Source: JAGUXG01 sp043798435
GTDB taxonomy: Bacteria; UBA9089; UBA9088; JAGUXG01
Length of the DNA stretch: 13,068 bases
Reading direction: 5' to 3'
Assembly (NCBI GenBank): GCA_043798435.1
Contig: JAZDOR010000116.1
Location: 1 to 13,068, forward strand
In this document: one piece after another, positions 1 through 6,672 of the stretch
Position numbering within the stretch: position 1 is the stretch's first letter
Layout: the number at the start of each line of letters is the position of its first letter
Translations under genes and position numbers: made by a program
The notes under the pieces: generated by a model
Told to the model about the DNA's origin: nothing
Database searches by the model: none
Seen by the model: the letters and a program-made list of their open reading frames with translations, nothing else

Positions 1-1
1 T

Positions 2-84
2 GAAAGCCCGAAAGAAAATATGGAAATTGAATTTGAAAAAGATTTGTCCTTTAATTTTTCGTGTTTTCGCTCTTTCGGGGTTTC
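2..84. repeat. Imperfect inverted repeat
   Basis: Positions 2-16 (GAAAGCCCGAAAGAA) match the reverse complement of 70-84 at 13 of 15 bases. The arms enclose about 53 AT-rich bases. On the minus strand the right arm runs on into further CGAAA-type repetition (GAAAACACGAAA). It looks like a decayed dispersed repeat; no gene is visible from 1 to 202 apart from the promoter of the next gene. Confidence 0.5.
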
Positions 85-164
85 GTGATTATATTTTATT
101 TCTCCAAAGGCTAATTTTACTTCAGGTGAGTAAAGTGTTACGATTTATTCTCGGCATATTTTCC

Positions 165-193
165 TTGACAGCAAAAGTTTTCCTTTCTATACT
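165..193 (+). promoter_or_regulatory. Sigma70-type promoter of htrA
   Basis: TTGACA at 165-170, a spacer of exactly 17 bp, and TATACT at 188-193. This is almost the full sigma70 consensus. Transcription would be expected to start about 7 nt after the -10 box, near 199-202, while the htrA ATG is at 203. The leader would be 0-4 nt, and no Shine-Dalgarno sequence precedes the ATG (it follows a run of T and AAG). The mRNA is therefore probably leaderless or nearly so. Confidence 0.75.
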
Positions 194-202
194 TTTTTTA
201 AG

Positions 203-1663
203 ATGAAAAAAGCGTTATATCTTATTGGTCTTCTTTTTTTGGTTGGGTTAATAACATCAAGCTTCAATCCAATAAAACCACGCAATGTAGATGGCAAAGC
301 AAAGATAGAGGCGGCTTCTTCTCCACTCCTCTCTTTAGAAGATGCCTTTATTGATGTAGCAGAGAAGGTAAAACCTGCGGTGGTAAACCTCTCTACAGAA
401 AGAAAGGTGAGCATGAAGCAATTCAGATTTCCTGATCTTCCCAATGAGCTTAGAACACCTTTTGATGACTTCTTTAACCAATTCTTCAATAATAATAACA
501 ATAATATGCCTGAACGAGAGTTTAAGCAGGAATCCTTGGGTTCTGGTGTCATTATTGACGAAAAGGGTCATATCCTGACAAACTACCATGTTATCAAGGA
601 CTCAGACAAGATTAAGGTTACCCTTTTAGACGGCAGGAAGTTTGAGGCAAAGGTTATAGGCTCTGACCCAAAGACAGACCTTGCCCTCATCAAGATAGAG
701 GCAAAAGACCTTCCCTTTGTAGAATTGGGTGACTCGGACAAGGTCAGGGTTGGTCAATGGGCGATTGCTATCGGCAACCCGTTTGGCTTGAATCACACGC
801 TAACCGTTGGTGTTATATCAGCCAAAGGAAGGTCTATCAATGTTACAGAATATGAAGACTTCCTTCAGACAGACGCCTCCATAAACCCTGGAAACTCGGG
901 TGGCCCCTTAGTCAATATCAGGGGTGAGGTTATCGGTATAAACACAGCTATTGTGGCTGGTGGTGAAGGGATAGGCTTTGCTGTGCCTATCAATATGGCC
1001 AGAAAGATTATCGGCGATATTATTGCTCATGGAAAGGTTATAAGGGCATGGCTTGGCGTCTATATTCAGGACCTTACCCCAGAGTTAGCTGAAACCTTTA
1101 ATGTCAAAATAACAGAGGGTGTCTTAGTCTCAGAGGTTCTAAAGGGTAGCCCGGCAGAAAAGGCTGGTGTCCGAAGGGGAGATATTATTATTGCCATAGA
1201 TGGGAAAGAGGTCAAGAAGTCCAAAGAGCTTCAGAACGAGGTAATAAATAAGGGTGTAGAAAATAAGGTTGTCTTGGTCATATTTAGAGATGGAGAAAAA
1301 AAGGAGATAACCGTTGTTTTAGAGGAGATGCCAGAAGGAAAGGCTGAAATAAGCACTGAGGGTAAGGACTCTTTCCTCGGGATGCAGGTGCAGGAGCTTA
1401 CTCCTGATTTAGCCACAGGACTTGGGCTTGACAGTAATGAAAAAGGCGTGGTGATAACTGAAATTACCCCAGAAACCCCATCAGAAGAAGCAGGGTTGCA
1501 AAGAGGCGATCTTATCAAAGAGATAGGCAAAAATAGAATAGACTCCATCAGTGATTTTAGAGCCTCTGTCTCAAAGATAAAGAAACAAAGAAAGGAGAGG
1601 GTTCTCCTTTTGATAACAAGAGATAGGCACACCTATTATGTTACCCTCCAGACCAAAAAGTGA
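203..1663 (+). CDS. htrA: HtrA/DegP-family periplasmic serine protease with two PDZ domains
   Basis: This 486-aa protein is a trypsin-like serine protease of the HtrA (Deg) family, which degrades or chaperones misfolded envelope proteins. An N-terminal hydrophobic segment (residues 3-19 after MKK) is a signal peptide or anchor. The catalytic triad is visible: His129 in LTNYHVI, Asp159 in KTDLALIK and Ser232 in PGNSGGPL. Two PDZ domains follow, at about residues 283-375 (starting AWLGVYIQDL) and 391-480 (starting FLGMQVQELT). The length and the two-PDZ order are those of DegP/DegQ-type members. Residues 96-101 are six asparagines in the linker before the protease core (LA-loop region), encoded by AAT/AAC triplets. 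The start is supported by the signal peptide and by a near-consensus promoter only 9 bp upstream. The gene is followed on the same strand by a lipoprotein gene. DegP cannot be separated from DegQ/DegS-like members, so the symbol is the family name. Confidence 0.95.
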   Translation: MKKALYLIGLLFLVGLITSSFNPIKPRNVDGKAKIEAASSPLLSLEDAFIDVAEKVKPAVVNLSTERKVSMKQFRFPDLPNELRTPFDDFFNQFFNNNNNNMPEREFKQESLGSGVIIDEKGHILTNYHVIKDSDKIKVTLLDGRKFEAKVIGSDPKTDLALIKIEAKDLPFVELGDSDKVRVGQWAIAIGNPFGLNHTLTVGVISAKGRSINVTEYEDFLQTDASINPGNSGGPLVNIRGEVIGINTAIVAGGEGIGFAVPINMARKIIGDIIAHGKVIRAWLGVYIQDLTPELAETFNVKITEGVLVSEVLKGSPAEKAGVRRGDIIIAIDGKEVKKSKELQNEVINKGVENKVVLVIFRDGEKKEITVVLEEMPEGKAEISTEGKDSFLGMQVQELTPDLATGLGLDSNEKGVVITEITPETPSEEAGLQRGDLIKEIGKNRIDSISDFRASVSKIKKQRKERVLLLITRDRHTYYVTLQTKK

Positions 1664-1727
1664 TGTAGCTATTTACCGAGAGTGAAGTGCAATGAAGAAT
1701 ATAAACCACAGAACCACAGAGAATTTT

Positions 1728-1801
1728 CATTGCAAATTTAGCATTGCAAAATGCAAATTTCAAATTTGAAATGATAAATGATAATTTTGCAATTTGCAAT
1801 G
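1728..1801. repeat. Quasi-palindromic 7-bp-type repeat tract overlapping a start codon
   Basis: The tract starts with CATTGCAAATT and ends with AATTTGCAATG, which are near inverted copies. Inside are 7-bp motifs in tandem: CAAATTT CAAATTT, GATAAAT GATAATT and TTTGCAA TTTGCAA. Just before it (about 1704-1720) is the tandem ACCACAGA ACCACAGA. The last three bases supply the ATG of the following lipoprotein gene. Confidence 0.6.
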
Positions 1802-2698
1802 AATAAGGGGCTGATTCTCTTCATGCTTTTAACCGCTGGTTGCTTTCATTCCGTAGCAAAAAACGACCCATCCCTCCTTAATGAGTATGCCATCTCCTGT
1901 ATTCAAAAAGGTCTATGGACTGAGGCAAGGTTTTACTTAGAGAGGGCAAATTTTCCAGAATCTGCTGCAGTCTGCAATAATTTAGGTGTAGTCTATGAGC
2001 AGATGGGAAAAAAACAGGAGGCAGAGGCTTTTTATAAGAAAGCGATTGAGCTTGATGGACAAAGCGTCTATTACAAGAATCTCTCCCTATTCTCAGGCAA
2101 ACCTATCAAGGGTCAATCTGTAAAAAAATCTGTCTTGGCAGAGAAAACAAAAATAGAGAGTCAATCTCCTGTCAAGATTGATATTTCAAGAATAGATGGG
2201 TGTTGCATAGTTGTCTCTTTTGGAGAGAAACAGCCCATCTTTTCTGTAGCCAAGCAAGCCTTAATAGATGCGACCTTTTACATCGTCCAATATGAAGGCC
2301 CAAGAGACAACCCCTCCGAAATTCTCTCTGATTCTTTGGCTGATGCACTTCTCTTGATAGAGGTGAAAGGCTGGAATATTTTTGATATAAAAGGGTATGA
2401 GCTAAAAGAATCTTATGATAAAAAGACAGGCTTTACCACCTGGGAGAGGGAACCTTATACAGAAAGAGATGTAAGGGCTGAGTTTCTTCTCTCCTTCTTT
2501 GAGAGAGGCAAAGAAGAAGCTATCTGGAAAGAGAAGTTTTCTGAAAGGCAGAAAAAAAGATATAAGGGAGAGAAATGTCCTGACCAAGATATAGAATTGA
2601 CTTCTGCTCTACTAAAAACATCCCTTCTCTCTTTTCTCTCAGCAACAAAACCAGAAATAATAGTCATTGAACGATGGTTAGCCAGAGAAAGAAAATAA
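1799..2698 (+). CDS. TPR-containing lipoprotein
   Basis: This protein of 299 aa starts MNKGLILFMLLTAGC, a lipoprotein signal peptide with lipobox LTAGC and lipidated Cys15; Phe at +2 does not suggest inner-membrane retention. Residues about 54-88 form a clear tetratricopeptide repeat (NNLGVVYEQMGKKQEAEAFY), with a weaker one before it (22-52). The C-terminal part (about 128-299) is not recognised with certainty; its pattern (a SLADALLLIEV strand, then GYELKESY, then RAEFLLSFFE) faintly resembles outer-membrane lipoprotein domains that assemble or sense envelope structures. An in-frame ATG at 1778 would add seven residues, but the signal peptide favours 1799. There is no Shine-Dalgarno site; the start codon lies inside a repeat tract. 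It sits 135 bp downstream of htrA and may be cotranscribed with it. A role in the envelope is inferred from the lipobox only. Confidence 0.8.
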   Translation: MNKGLILFMLLTAGCFHSVAKNDPSLLNEYAISCIQKGLWTEARFYLERANFPESAAVCNNLGVVYEQMGKKQEAEAFYKKAIELDGQSVYYKNLSLFSGKPIKGQSVKKSVLAEKTKIESQSPVKIDISRIDGCCIVVSFGEKQPIFSVAKQALIDATFYIVQYEGPRDNPSEILSDSLADALLLIEVKGWNIFDIKGYELKESYDKKTGFTTWEREPYTERDVRAEFLLSFFERGKEEAIWKEKFSERQKKRYKGEKCPDQDIELTSALLKTSLLSFLSATKPEIIVIERWLARERK

Positions 2699-2702
2699 CT
2701 TG

Positions 2703-2724
2703 ACTTTTGCAAATTTACCAAAGT
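2703..2724. repeat. Degenerate copy of a 22-bp palindrome family
   Basis: It differs at 2 of 22 positions from the perfect palindrome at 12821-12842 (half-site ACTTTGGCAAA). On the minus strand the similarity continues outward (ACTGG before, AAGT after), giving about 29 matches over 32 bp. It begins 4 bp after the lipoprotein stop codon. Confidence 0.65.
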
Positions 2725-2769
2725 CCAGTTTGAACCCTATTTCAAAAACATGAGAATCTTTAGTTAATA

Positions 2770-2797
2770 AATATACCCAATGAAAACTGGTTTGCAA
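2770..2797 (-). repeat. Promoter-like dispersed repeat, copy 1
   Basis: On the minus strand it reads TTGCAA, 16 bp, TATATT, with TTTTCATTGGG before the -10-like box. It shares this with the copies at 2878-2905, 3771-3799 and 11510-11539. If active it would drive antisense RNA into the 3' end of the lipoprotein gene. Confidence 0.5.
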
Positions 2798-2877
2798 AAA
2801 TTTTAGATAGACATTGTGCAAAAAAATTGTAAACTATAAAAATCTAAAAACTTAAATCTAAAAACCACAACTCAAAT

Positions 2878-2905
2878 TTGGAAACCTGATTTATTTGGGT
2901 ATACT
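2878..2905 (+). repeat. Promoter-like dispersed repeat, copy 2
   Basis: TTGGAA, 16 bp, TATACT, with TTATTTGGG before the -10-like box, and a second TATAAT immediately after (2905-2910). It points toward the 3' end of the RRM gene and so would be antisense to it. Its distal end forms an inverted repeat with copy 1. Confidence 0.5.
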
Positions 2906-2980
2906 ATAATCCTGAAAAATCTTTTTTTCCTTTTCCCCTTTTTAGCAACTTTGATCTTAAAAAAGTTTTTGTGAAGCATC

Positions 2981-3001
2981 CATATTATATGAAGTGGCTG
3001 G
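2981..3001. repeat. Inverted repeat flanking the RRM gene, left arm
   Basis: CATATTATATGAAGTGGCTGG matches the reverse complement of 3535-3555 at 20 of 21 bases. It lies 45 bp past the RRM stop codon, in the 3' flank of that gene. Confidence 0.8.
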
Positions 3002-3046
3002 TATGCTTTTTCACTTTCTGTCAGATTATGTTATCTCTGGAAGGTT

Positions 3047-3364
3047 TTAGTATCTTCGTCCAAACCTGCTACTTGGTTGTCTGTCTCTACTTCCTCCTCC
3101 TCCTCCTCTGTAGTCACCACCCTCTCTGCTTTTAGGTGGACGAGCTTCATCAACTTTCATTGTGCGTCCTTCAAACTCAGTGCCGTTTAACGCATCTTTT
3201 GCTTTTTCAGCTTCTGCTGGGCTGGACATTTCAACAAACCCAAAACCCTTACCTTCAATTATGTTGACTGACTTAACTTCACCATAAGCTGAAAATAATT
3301 CTTCCAATTTTTCCTTAGCTACAGAATAACTAAGATTTCCTACATACATTTTGCTATTTTGCAT
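3047..3364 (-). CDS. Glycine-rich RRM-type RNA-binding protein
   Basis: A 105-aa protein with one RNA recognition motif covering about residues 4-75: RNP2 is MYVGNLSY (6-13) and RNP1 is KGFGFVEM (39-46), with the aromatic residues that stack on RNA. The tail (76-105) is rich in Gly, Arg and Ser (YRGGGGGSRDR) and ends FGRRY. This architecture matches the small bacterial Rbp proteins known from cyanobacteria and other phyla, often cold-responsive RNA chaperones. The reading frame is open back to 3466, but the start at 3364 is preceded by AAAGGAGG with a 6-nt gap and begins directly with the RRM, so the shorter form is preferred. A near-consensus promoter at 3567-3596 implies a leader of about 195 nt, long for so small a gene and typical of post-transcriptional control. 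The gene is bracketed by a 21-bp inverted repeat. Confidence 0.93.
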   Translation of the reverse strand: MQNSKMYVGNLSYSVAKEKLEELFSAYGEVKSVNIIEGKGFGFVEMSSPAEAEKAKDALNGTEFEGRTMKVDEARPPKSREGGDYRGGGGGSRDRQPSSRFGRRY

Positions 3365-3560
3365 TCTAGCCTCCTTTTTTCTTTTTCCCTCTGTGATGTA
3401 ACATTTCTCTTGGAGGTAGAAGCAAGATAAAAATCCTCGACTCCTCCTGAAAGCATCATTAAACACATGAGGACACTTATTAAAACCTCTTCAGAAAATA
3501 TCACTACATTTTTTTTACCACCCCCTTTATTTAGCCAGCCACTTCATATATTATGACTTA
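3365..3560 (-). promoter_or_regulatory. Predicted long 5' UTR of the RRM gene
   Basis: The promoter at 3567-3596 would start RNA near 3560, leaving about 195 nt before the ATG at 3364. The first nucleotides are the 21-nt arm at 3555-3535, complementary to sequence beyond the stop codon. Near 3443-3453 there is a second purine-rich SD-like stretch (AGGAGGAGTCGAGG) with no close ATG. Long leaders are common on cold-shock and RNA-chaperone genes; autoregulation is an inference. Confidence 0.5.
3535..3555. repeat. Inverted repeat flanking the RRM gene, right arm
   Basis: CCAGCCACTTCATATATTATG is the partner of 2981-3001 (one mismatch in 21). It lies just inside the predicted transcription start of the RRM gene, so it would be the extreme 5' end of its mRNA. 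Confidence 0.8.
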
Positions 3561-3566
3561 TCAATT

Positions 3567-3596
3567 ATTATACCTTACAATAATTATTTTCGTCAA
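3567..3596 (-). promoter_or_regulatory. Sigma70-type promoter of the RRM gene
   Basis: On the minus strand, TTGACG (3596-3591), an 18-bp spacer and TATAAT (3572-3567). The expected start is near 3560. No other promoter of comparable quality lies between this site and the RRM start. Confidence 0.7.
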
Positions 3597-3597
3597 G

Positions 3598-3622
3598 ATA
3601 ATTCTTACTTCGCAAGAATTAT
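3598..3622. other. Perfect 9-bp AT-rich hairpin
   Basis: ATAATTCTT (3598-3606) pairs with AAGAATTAT (3614-3622) around the loop ACTTCGC. It lies immediately upstream of the -35 box of the RRM promoter and downstream of the M16 gene on the same strand. There is no T-run on the 3' side, so it is not a standard terminator; it may stop or process the M16 transcript, or be incidental. Confidence 0.4.
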
Positions 3623-3770
3623 AAAAATCTTGAAACAGGCTTTCTACCTTAACTTTTTCTTGTAGACTACCCACTGTGCAAACAGGTAGTTTGCTTTCTA
3701 ACCTCAATTTTAAAAAATCTGGCAGAATTCTTTATTTGAAAGAGACATATCCCTTTTTATCATATATTTT

Positions 3771-3799
3771 TTGGTAAGCCAATTTTTATTGGGTATGCT
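3771..3799 (+). repeat. Promoter-like dispersed repeat, copy 3
   Basis: TTGGTA, 17 bp, TATGCT, with TTTTTATTGGG before the -10-like box. The complement holds a small hairpin CCAAT-AAAA-ATTGG. It points into the 3' end of the M16 peptidase gene (antisense). Confidence 0.5.
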
Positions 3800-3819
3800 C
3801 TCTTCCCTAAAGTTTTACT

Positions 3820-6363
3820 TCACTTGGCTAAAGTGCCACTTCCTTTCAATATTACTATCGCACACCTGTTCAGGTCAAGATAGGATGAGGCTTCTGCCTT
3901 TAAGGAGTCTGGTGTAATCTGGTCTATCCTTTCTAAAAGCCTGTCTTGTTCCTCTGCCCCAATTCCATAGAGCTCATATAAGCAGGAGTTAAACCCATAA
4001 GAGGCTTGTCTTTCCTGTTCAGAGAGCTTCTGACCCAGAAGGCAATTCTTTGCTTCCTTTAACTCCTCTTCTCCTACCCCATTCTCACAGATATCCCGTA
4101 TCTGGTCTTTTATCCTGGATATTACCCTTTCAACATTAGACTCCTTTGTCCCGGCATAAATGATAAAGGCACCAGGGTCCACTCCAAAGATGTTAAAAGC
4201 ACCACAAGAATAGCTCAAACCCTCCTCTTCCCTCAAGGCAGAAAAGAGCCTTCCTCCCTGCCTTGACAAGATGTTAGACAGTAGCTCTAATTGATACCTG
4301 TCCTGGTTAGTTACTGTTGTTCCCAGGAATCCAATGATGACTGTTGACTCCTTAAAATCCCTCTTCTCCTCCCTGACCCTTTCTTGTTCAACAGGCGGCT
4401 CCTTATGAACAACAACCTGTGGTATCTCCCTTACCTGCCAATCTTCAAAATTGGCTTTTATGGCTGATAAGGTCGTATCCTTGTCTATATCACCAAATAT
4501 AGAGATGACTAAGTTGTTTGGCCTTACCCAATCAGAATAGAAGCTGAGGACATCCTCTCTGGTTATCTGCTGAATACTCTCCTTTCTTCCCTCCTCTAAA
4601 ATCCTGTATGGATGCTTTGTGAACAGCGTCTCCAAAAGAAGCTTGAAGGAGGAGGAAAAAGAATCATCTTCCTTTGCCGAAATCCTCATCAGGACTTTCT
4701 CCTTCTCCTTTTTAAGCTCATCCAAAGATATAGCTGGTTTTCTCAATATCTCAGAGAGAATCCCAATTGCTGTATCTTCTCCCTCTGAAAGTGTTGATAT
4801 AGATATGCCTAAGCTATTCCTTCCACTGAAAGATGCTATTGAACCCCCATAAGATTCTATAATATCTAAAATCTCTTTGTAGCTCTTCTCGCTTGTGCCT
4901 TTCAGGAGTAAGTTTGCCAGGAGGTTGGATATTCCCTCTTTTCCCTCCTCTTCTACCCTCCTTCCTGCCAAAAAGGCGGCGTGAATAGAGAGAATCTTTG
5001 AGTCTGGATAGGGTTTCAAAAGAAGGGTAAGCCCATTCTTAAGTTTATATCTTTCCACTTTATACTCTTTTGGAATAGATGCTTCTTCCTGGACAAGGGA
5101 TGGCGGGGATAATAAAGCCTCAGTCATATTTGAACGAGAAAGATACCTCTGGGCTACCTCTTTTATCCTCTCTTGAGTCACGGTTTTTATTTGGGTAAGA
5201 TACCTTTCAGAGTAGTCTGGGTCGCCTGTAGTCAAAAAGGAGGAGGCAAGGTCTGAGGCCAGGCCTTCTGGGGTTTCCCTTTGGAATAGAAGCCCTGCCT
5301 GTATCTTCTTCTTTGCCAGTAAGAGCTCTTGGTCTGTCACACCATTATTTTTTATTCTCTCAATCTCGCCGAATATAGCCTCCTTTGCCTCTTTGAGCCT
5401 TTCTTGTGGGGTTATGGCAGATATGCCGAATAGACCCTTCCACGCAGGCGTCCAGGAATAGGCTGAGATAGAATGGACAAGCCCTTTTTCTTCTAAGGCT
5501 AAGCTCAGCCTGTTCCCCCTTCCTCCGCCCAGAAGCTCTGCAAGGAGGTCTAAGGGATATAGGTCAGGAGAGGTTATATCTGGAATCTGAAATCCTATGT
5601 TTAAGTAACACATATTGAGCCCTTCTTTTTCTTCGCAAAACCTCCTTGTGGCTATATGCTGAGGCTCATCTATCAAGGCAAGTGGCTTTGCACAGCTTCT
5701 TTCAATTTTAGAGAAGGCTTTTCGTATCCTCTCCTCCATCTCCCTCTCATTAAAATCACCTACAGCAACAATGGTGATATTCTCGGGGATATACATCCTC
5801 TTATGATAGGAGACAATATCACCCCTCGCAAGATTCGTAAACAGCTCCCTGTAGCCTATTATGGGATACCGAGAGGGATGGGTTATATAGGCAGAAAAGA
5901 AGAGCTTTCTTTGCAAGAAGCTCTCCGGGTCATCATCCCTTCTATCTATCTCAGACAGGATAACCTCCTTCTCTGTCTCTATATCCTTTTCCTGGAAGCT
6001 CGGAGAAAATAAAGCAGAGGTAAGAAGAGAAAGGGACAGGTCTATATAAGGCTTTTGAACCTCTACCTTATAGACCGTCTTATCATAAGTAGTGTAGGCA
6101 GAGACATCCCCTCCAACAGCCTCAATCTCATTGGCTATCTTCCTTCCATCTGCTTCCTTAAAGAGGAGGTGCTCTATCAGGTGGGATATTCCAGAGCCTG
6201 TCCATTCCTCTTCATAGATTGAGCCAGAGGATACCCAGGCTTGCAGGGCACAGAGCTTGCCCTCCTTTCTTTGGACAATTGTCTTCAAGCCATTATCTAA
6301 AGTGGAGGAAAGGGAATGGCTGGTTGTGGAATAGAAAATAAGGAGAAAGAAAAGCCTGAGCAT
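3820..6363 (-). CDS. Secreted M16-family zinc peptidase with two tandem domains
   Basis: An 847-aa pitrilysin/insulinase-type (M16) protein with a signal peptide (MLRLFFLLIFYSTTSHS). The first catalytic domain carries the inverted zinc motif HLIEH (His61, Glu64, His65); the third ligand is probably Glu138 in EVILSEID. The second domain starts near residue 435. Its equivalent of the zinc motif is GISNLLANLL, with Asn480, Ala483 and Asn484 in place of the three key residues, so it is catalytically dead. It keeps the substrate-binding Arg711/Tyr718 pair in LREEEGLSYS. One active and one inactive domain in a single chain is normal for this family; the likely role is degrading peptides or signal fragments in the periplasm. 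A promoter lies 6 bp upstream of the ATG with no Shine-Dalgarno site, suggesting leaderless initiation. The gene stands alone between long intergenic stretches. Confidence 0.93.
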   Translation of the reverse strand: MLRLFFLLIFYSTTSHSLSSTLDNGLKTIVQRKEGKLCALQAWVSSGSIYEEEWTGSGISHLIEHLLFKEADGRKIANEIEAVGGDVSAYTTYDKTVYKVEVQKPYIDLSLSLLTSALFSPSFQEKDIETEKEVILSEIDRRDDDPESFLQRKLFFSAYITHPSRYPIIGYRELFTNLARGDIVSYHKRMYIPENITIVAVGDFNEREMEERIRKAFSKIERSCAKPLALIDEPQHIATRRFCEEKEGLNMCYLNIGFQIPDITSPDLYPLDLLAELLGGGRGNRLSLALEEKGLVHSISAYSWTPAWKGLFGISAITPQERLKEAKEAIFGEIERIKNNGVTDQELLLAKKKIQAGLLFQRETPEGLASDLASSFLTTGDPDYSERYLTQIKTVTQERIKEVAQRYLSRSNMTEALLSPPSLVQEEASIPKEYKVERYKLKNGLTLLLKPYPDSKILSIHAAFLAGRRVEEEGKEGISNLLANLLLKGTSEKSYKEILDIIESYGGSIASFSGRNSLGISISTLSEGEDTAIGILSEILRKPAISLDELKKEKEKVLMRISAKEDDSFSSSFKLLLETLFTKHPYRILEEGRKESIQQITREDVLSFYSDWVRPNNLVISIFGDIDKDTTLSAIKANFEDWQVREIPQVVVHKEPPVEQERVREEKRDFKESTVIIGFLGTTVTNQDRYQLELLSNILSRQGGRLFSALREEEGLSYSCGAFNIFGVDPGAFIIYAGTKESNVERVISRIKDQIRDICENGVGEEELKEAKNCLLGQKLSEQERQASYGFNSCLYELYGIGAEEQDRLLERIDQITPDSLKAEASSYLDLNRCAIVILKGSGTLAK

Positions 6364-6369
6364 AGTCTT

Positions 6370-6399
6370 ATTCTATTCTAAAATTACTCACAAAGTCAA
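6370..6399 (-). promoter_or_regulatory. Probable promoter of the M16 gene
   Basis: On the minus strand, TTGACT (6399-6394), an 18-bp spacer and TAGAAT (6375-6370). The ATG begins at 6363, so the predicted start falls on or within a few bases of the ATG. A second overlapping TAGAAT at 6380-6375 has poor spacing (13 bp). No SD sequence is present. Confidence 0.55.
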
Positions 6400-6405
6400 T
6401 AATTT

Positions 6406-6434
6406 ACTGTAACTTTGGCAAATTTTGTTACAGT
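6406..6434. repeat. Variant copy of the palindrome family
   Basis: ACTGTAAC (6406-6413) and GTTACAGT (6427-6434) are perfect 8-bp inverted arms. The centre (ACTTTGGCAAATTT) is the same as in the perfect palindrome at 12821-12842. It lies 6 bp upstream of the -35 box of the M16 promoter. Confidence 0.55.
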
Positions 6435-6443
6435 CTCCAAAAT

Positions 6444-6618
6444 AGGAAGAAAGTAAACAAGCAATATCAAAAATGGTTAAGTGAAAAGATAGAGGAAGAA
6501 GAGGAGAATTTTTTTAAGAACTCAAAACAAGGCAGTGGGAAGCGAAACATTTCTTGCTCGACTTATTCGCATTAAAGATCGGGATATGCCTCGGCGTAAA
6601 GGTAGACCAGGGAAATAG
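6444..6618 (+). pseudogene. Frameshifted C-terminal remnant, possibly of a transposase
   Basis: Two plus-strand frames look coding in succession. The first (6444 to about 6525) reads KKVNKQYQKWLSEKIEEEEE and then NFFKNSKQ; the second (about 6532-6618) reads GSETFLARLIRIKDRDMPRR then KGRPGK and a TAG stop. Both are short and have no start. The second frame uses CGA, CGC, CGG and CGT for arginine, whereas genes in this window use mostly AGA/AGG, so it looks foreign. A basic GRPxK tail after a G-S-E-x-F motif is reminiscent of REP-associated tyrosine transposases (Y1_Tnp), but this is a weak resemblance. It could equally be the tail of an unrelated DNA-binding protein. Confidence 0.4.
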
Positions 6619-6672
6619 GAAGTAGAAGAGAGGGAGTATTTCATCTGTAAATACTTGATATTAAAGGAGTTG

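Larger units (their letters stand above)
2699..3046. other. AT-rich intergenic region between convergent genes
   Basis: This 348-bp stretch between the lipoprotein and RRM genes has no convincing gene. It holds a degenerate copy of a 22-bp palindrome (2703-2724), two opposed copies of a promoter-like repeat (2770-2797 minus, 2878-2905 plus) whose outer halves form a 9-bp inverted repeat TATACCCAA/TTGGGTATA (2772-2780 and 2895-2903), and the left arm of a 21-bp inverted repeat flanking the RRM gene (2981-3001). No hairpin with a T-run that would be a standard terminator is evident. Confidence 0.6.

Noticed and set aside
1231..1632. Minus-strand ORF of 133 codons inside htrA
   Set aside because: It is a shadow of the PDZ-coding region with no independent signals.
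3365..3466. Upstream extension of the RRM protein
   Set aside because: The apparent first codon is GTG with no SD, the added residues are not RRM-like, and a strong SD precedes the ATG at 3364.
3598..3622. Terminator of the M16 gene
   Set aside because: The hairpin is AT-rich and lacks a following T-run in the transcript, so it is listed only as a hairpin.
5656..6012. Plus-strand ORF of 118 codons inside the M16 gene
   Set aside because: It lies fully within a clear M16 coding sequence on the other strand and shows no family features.
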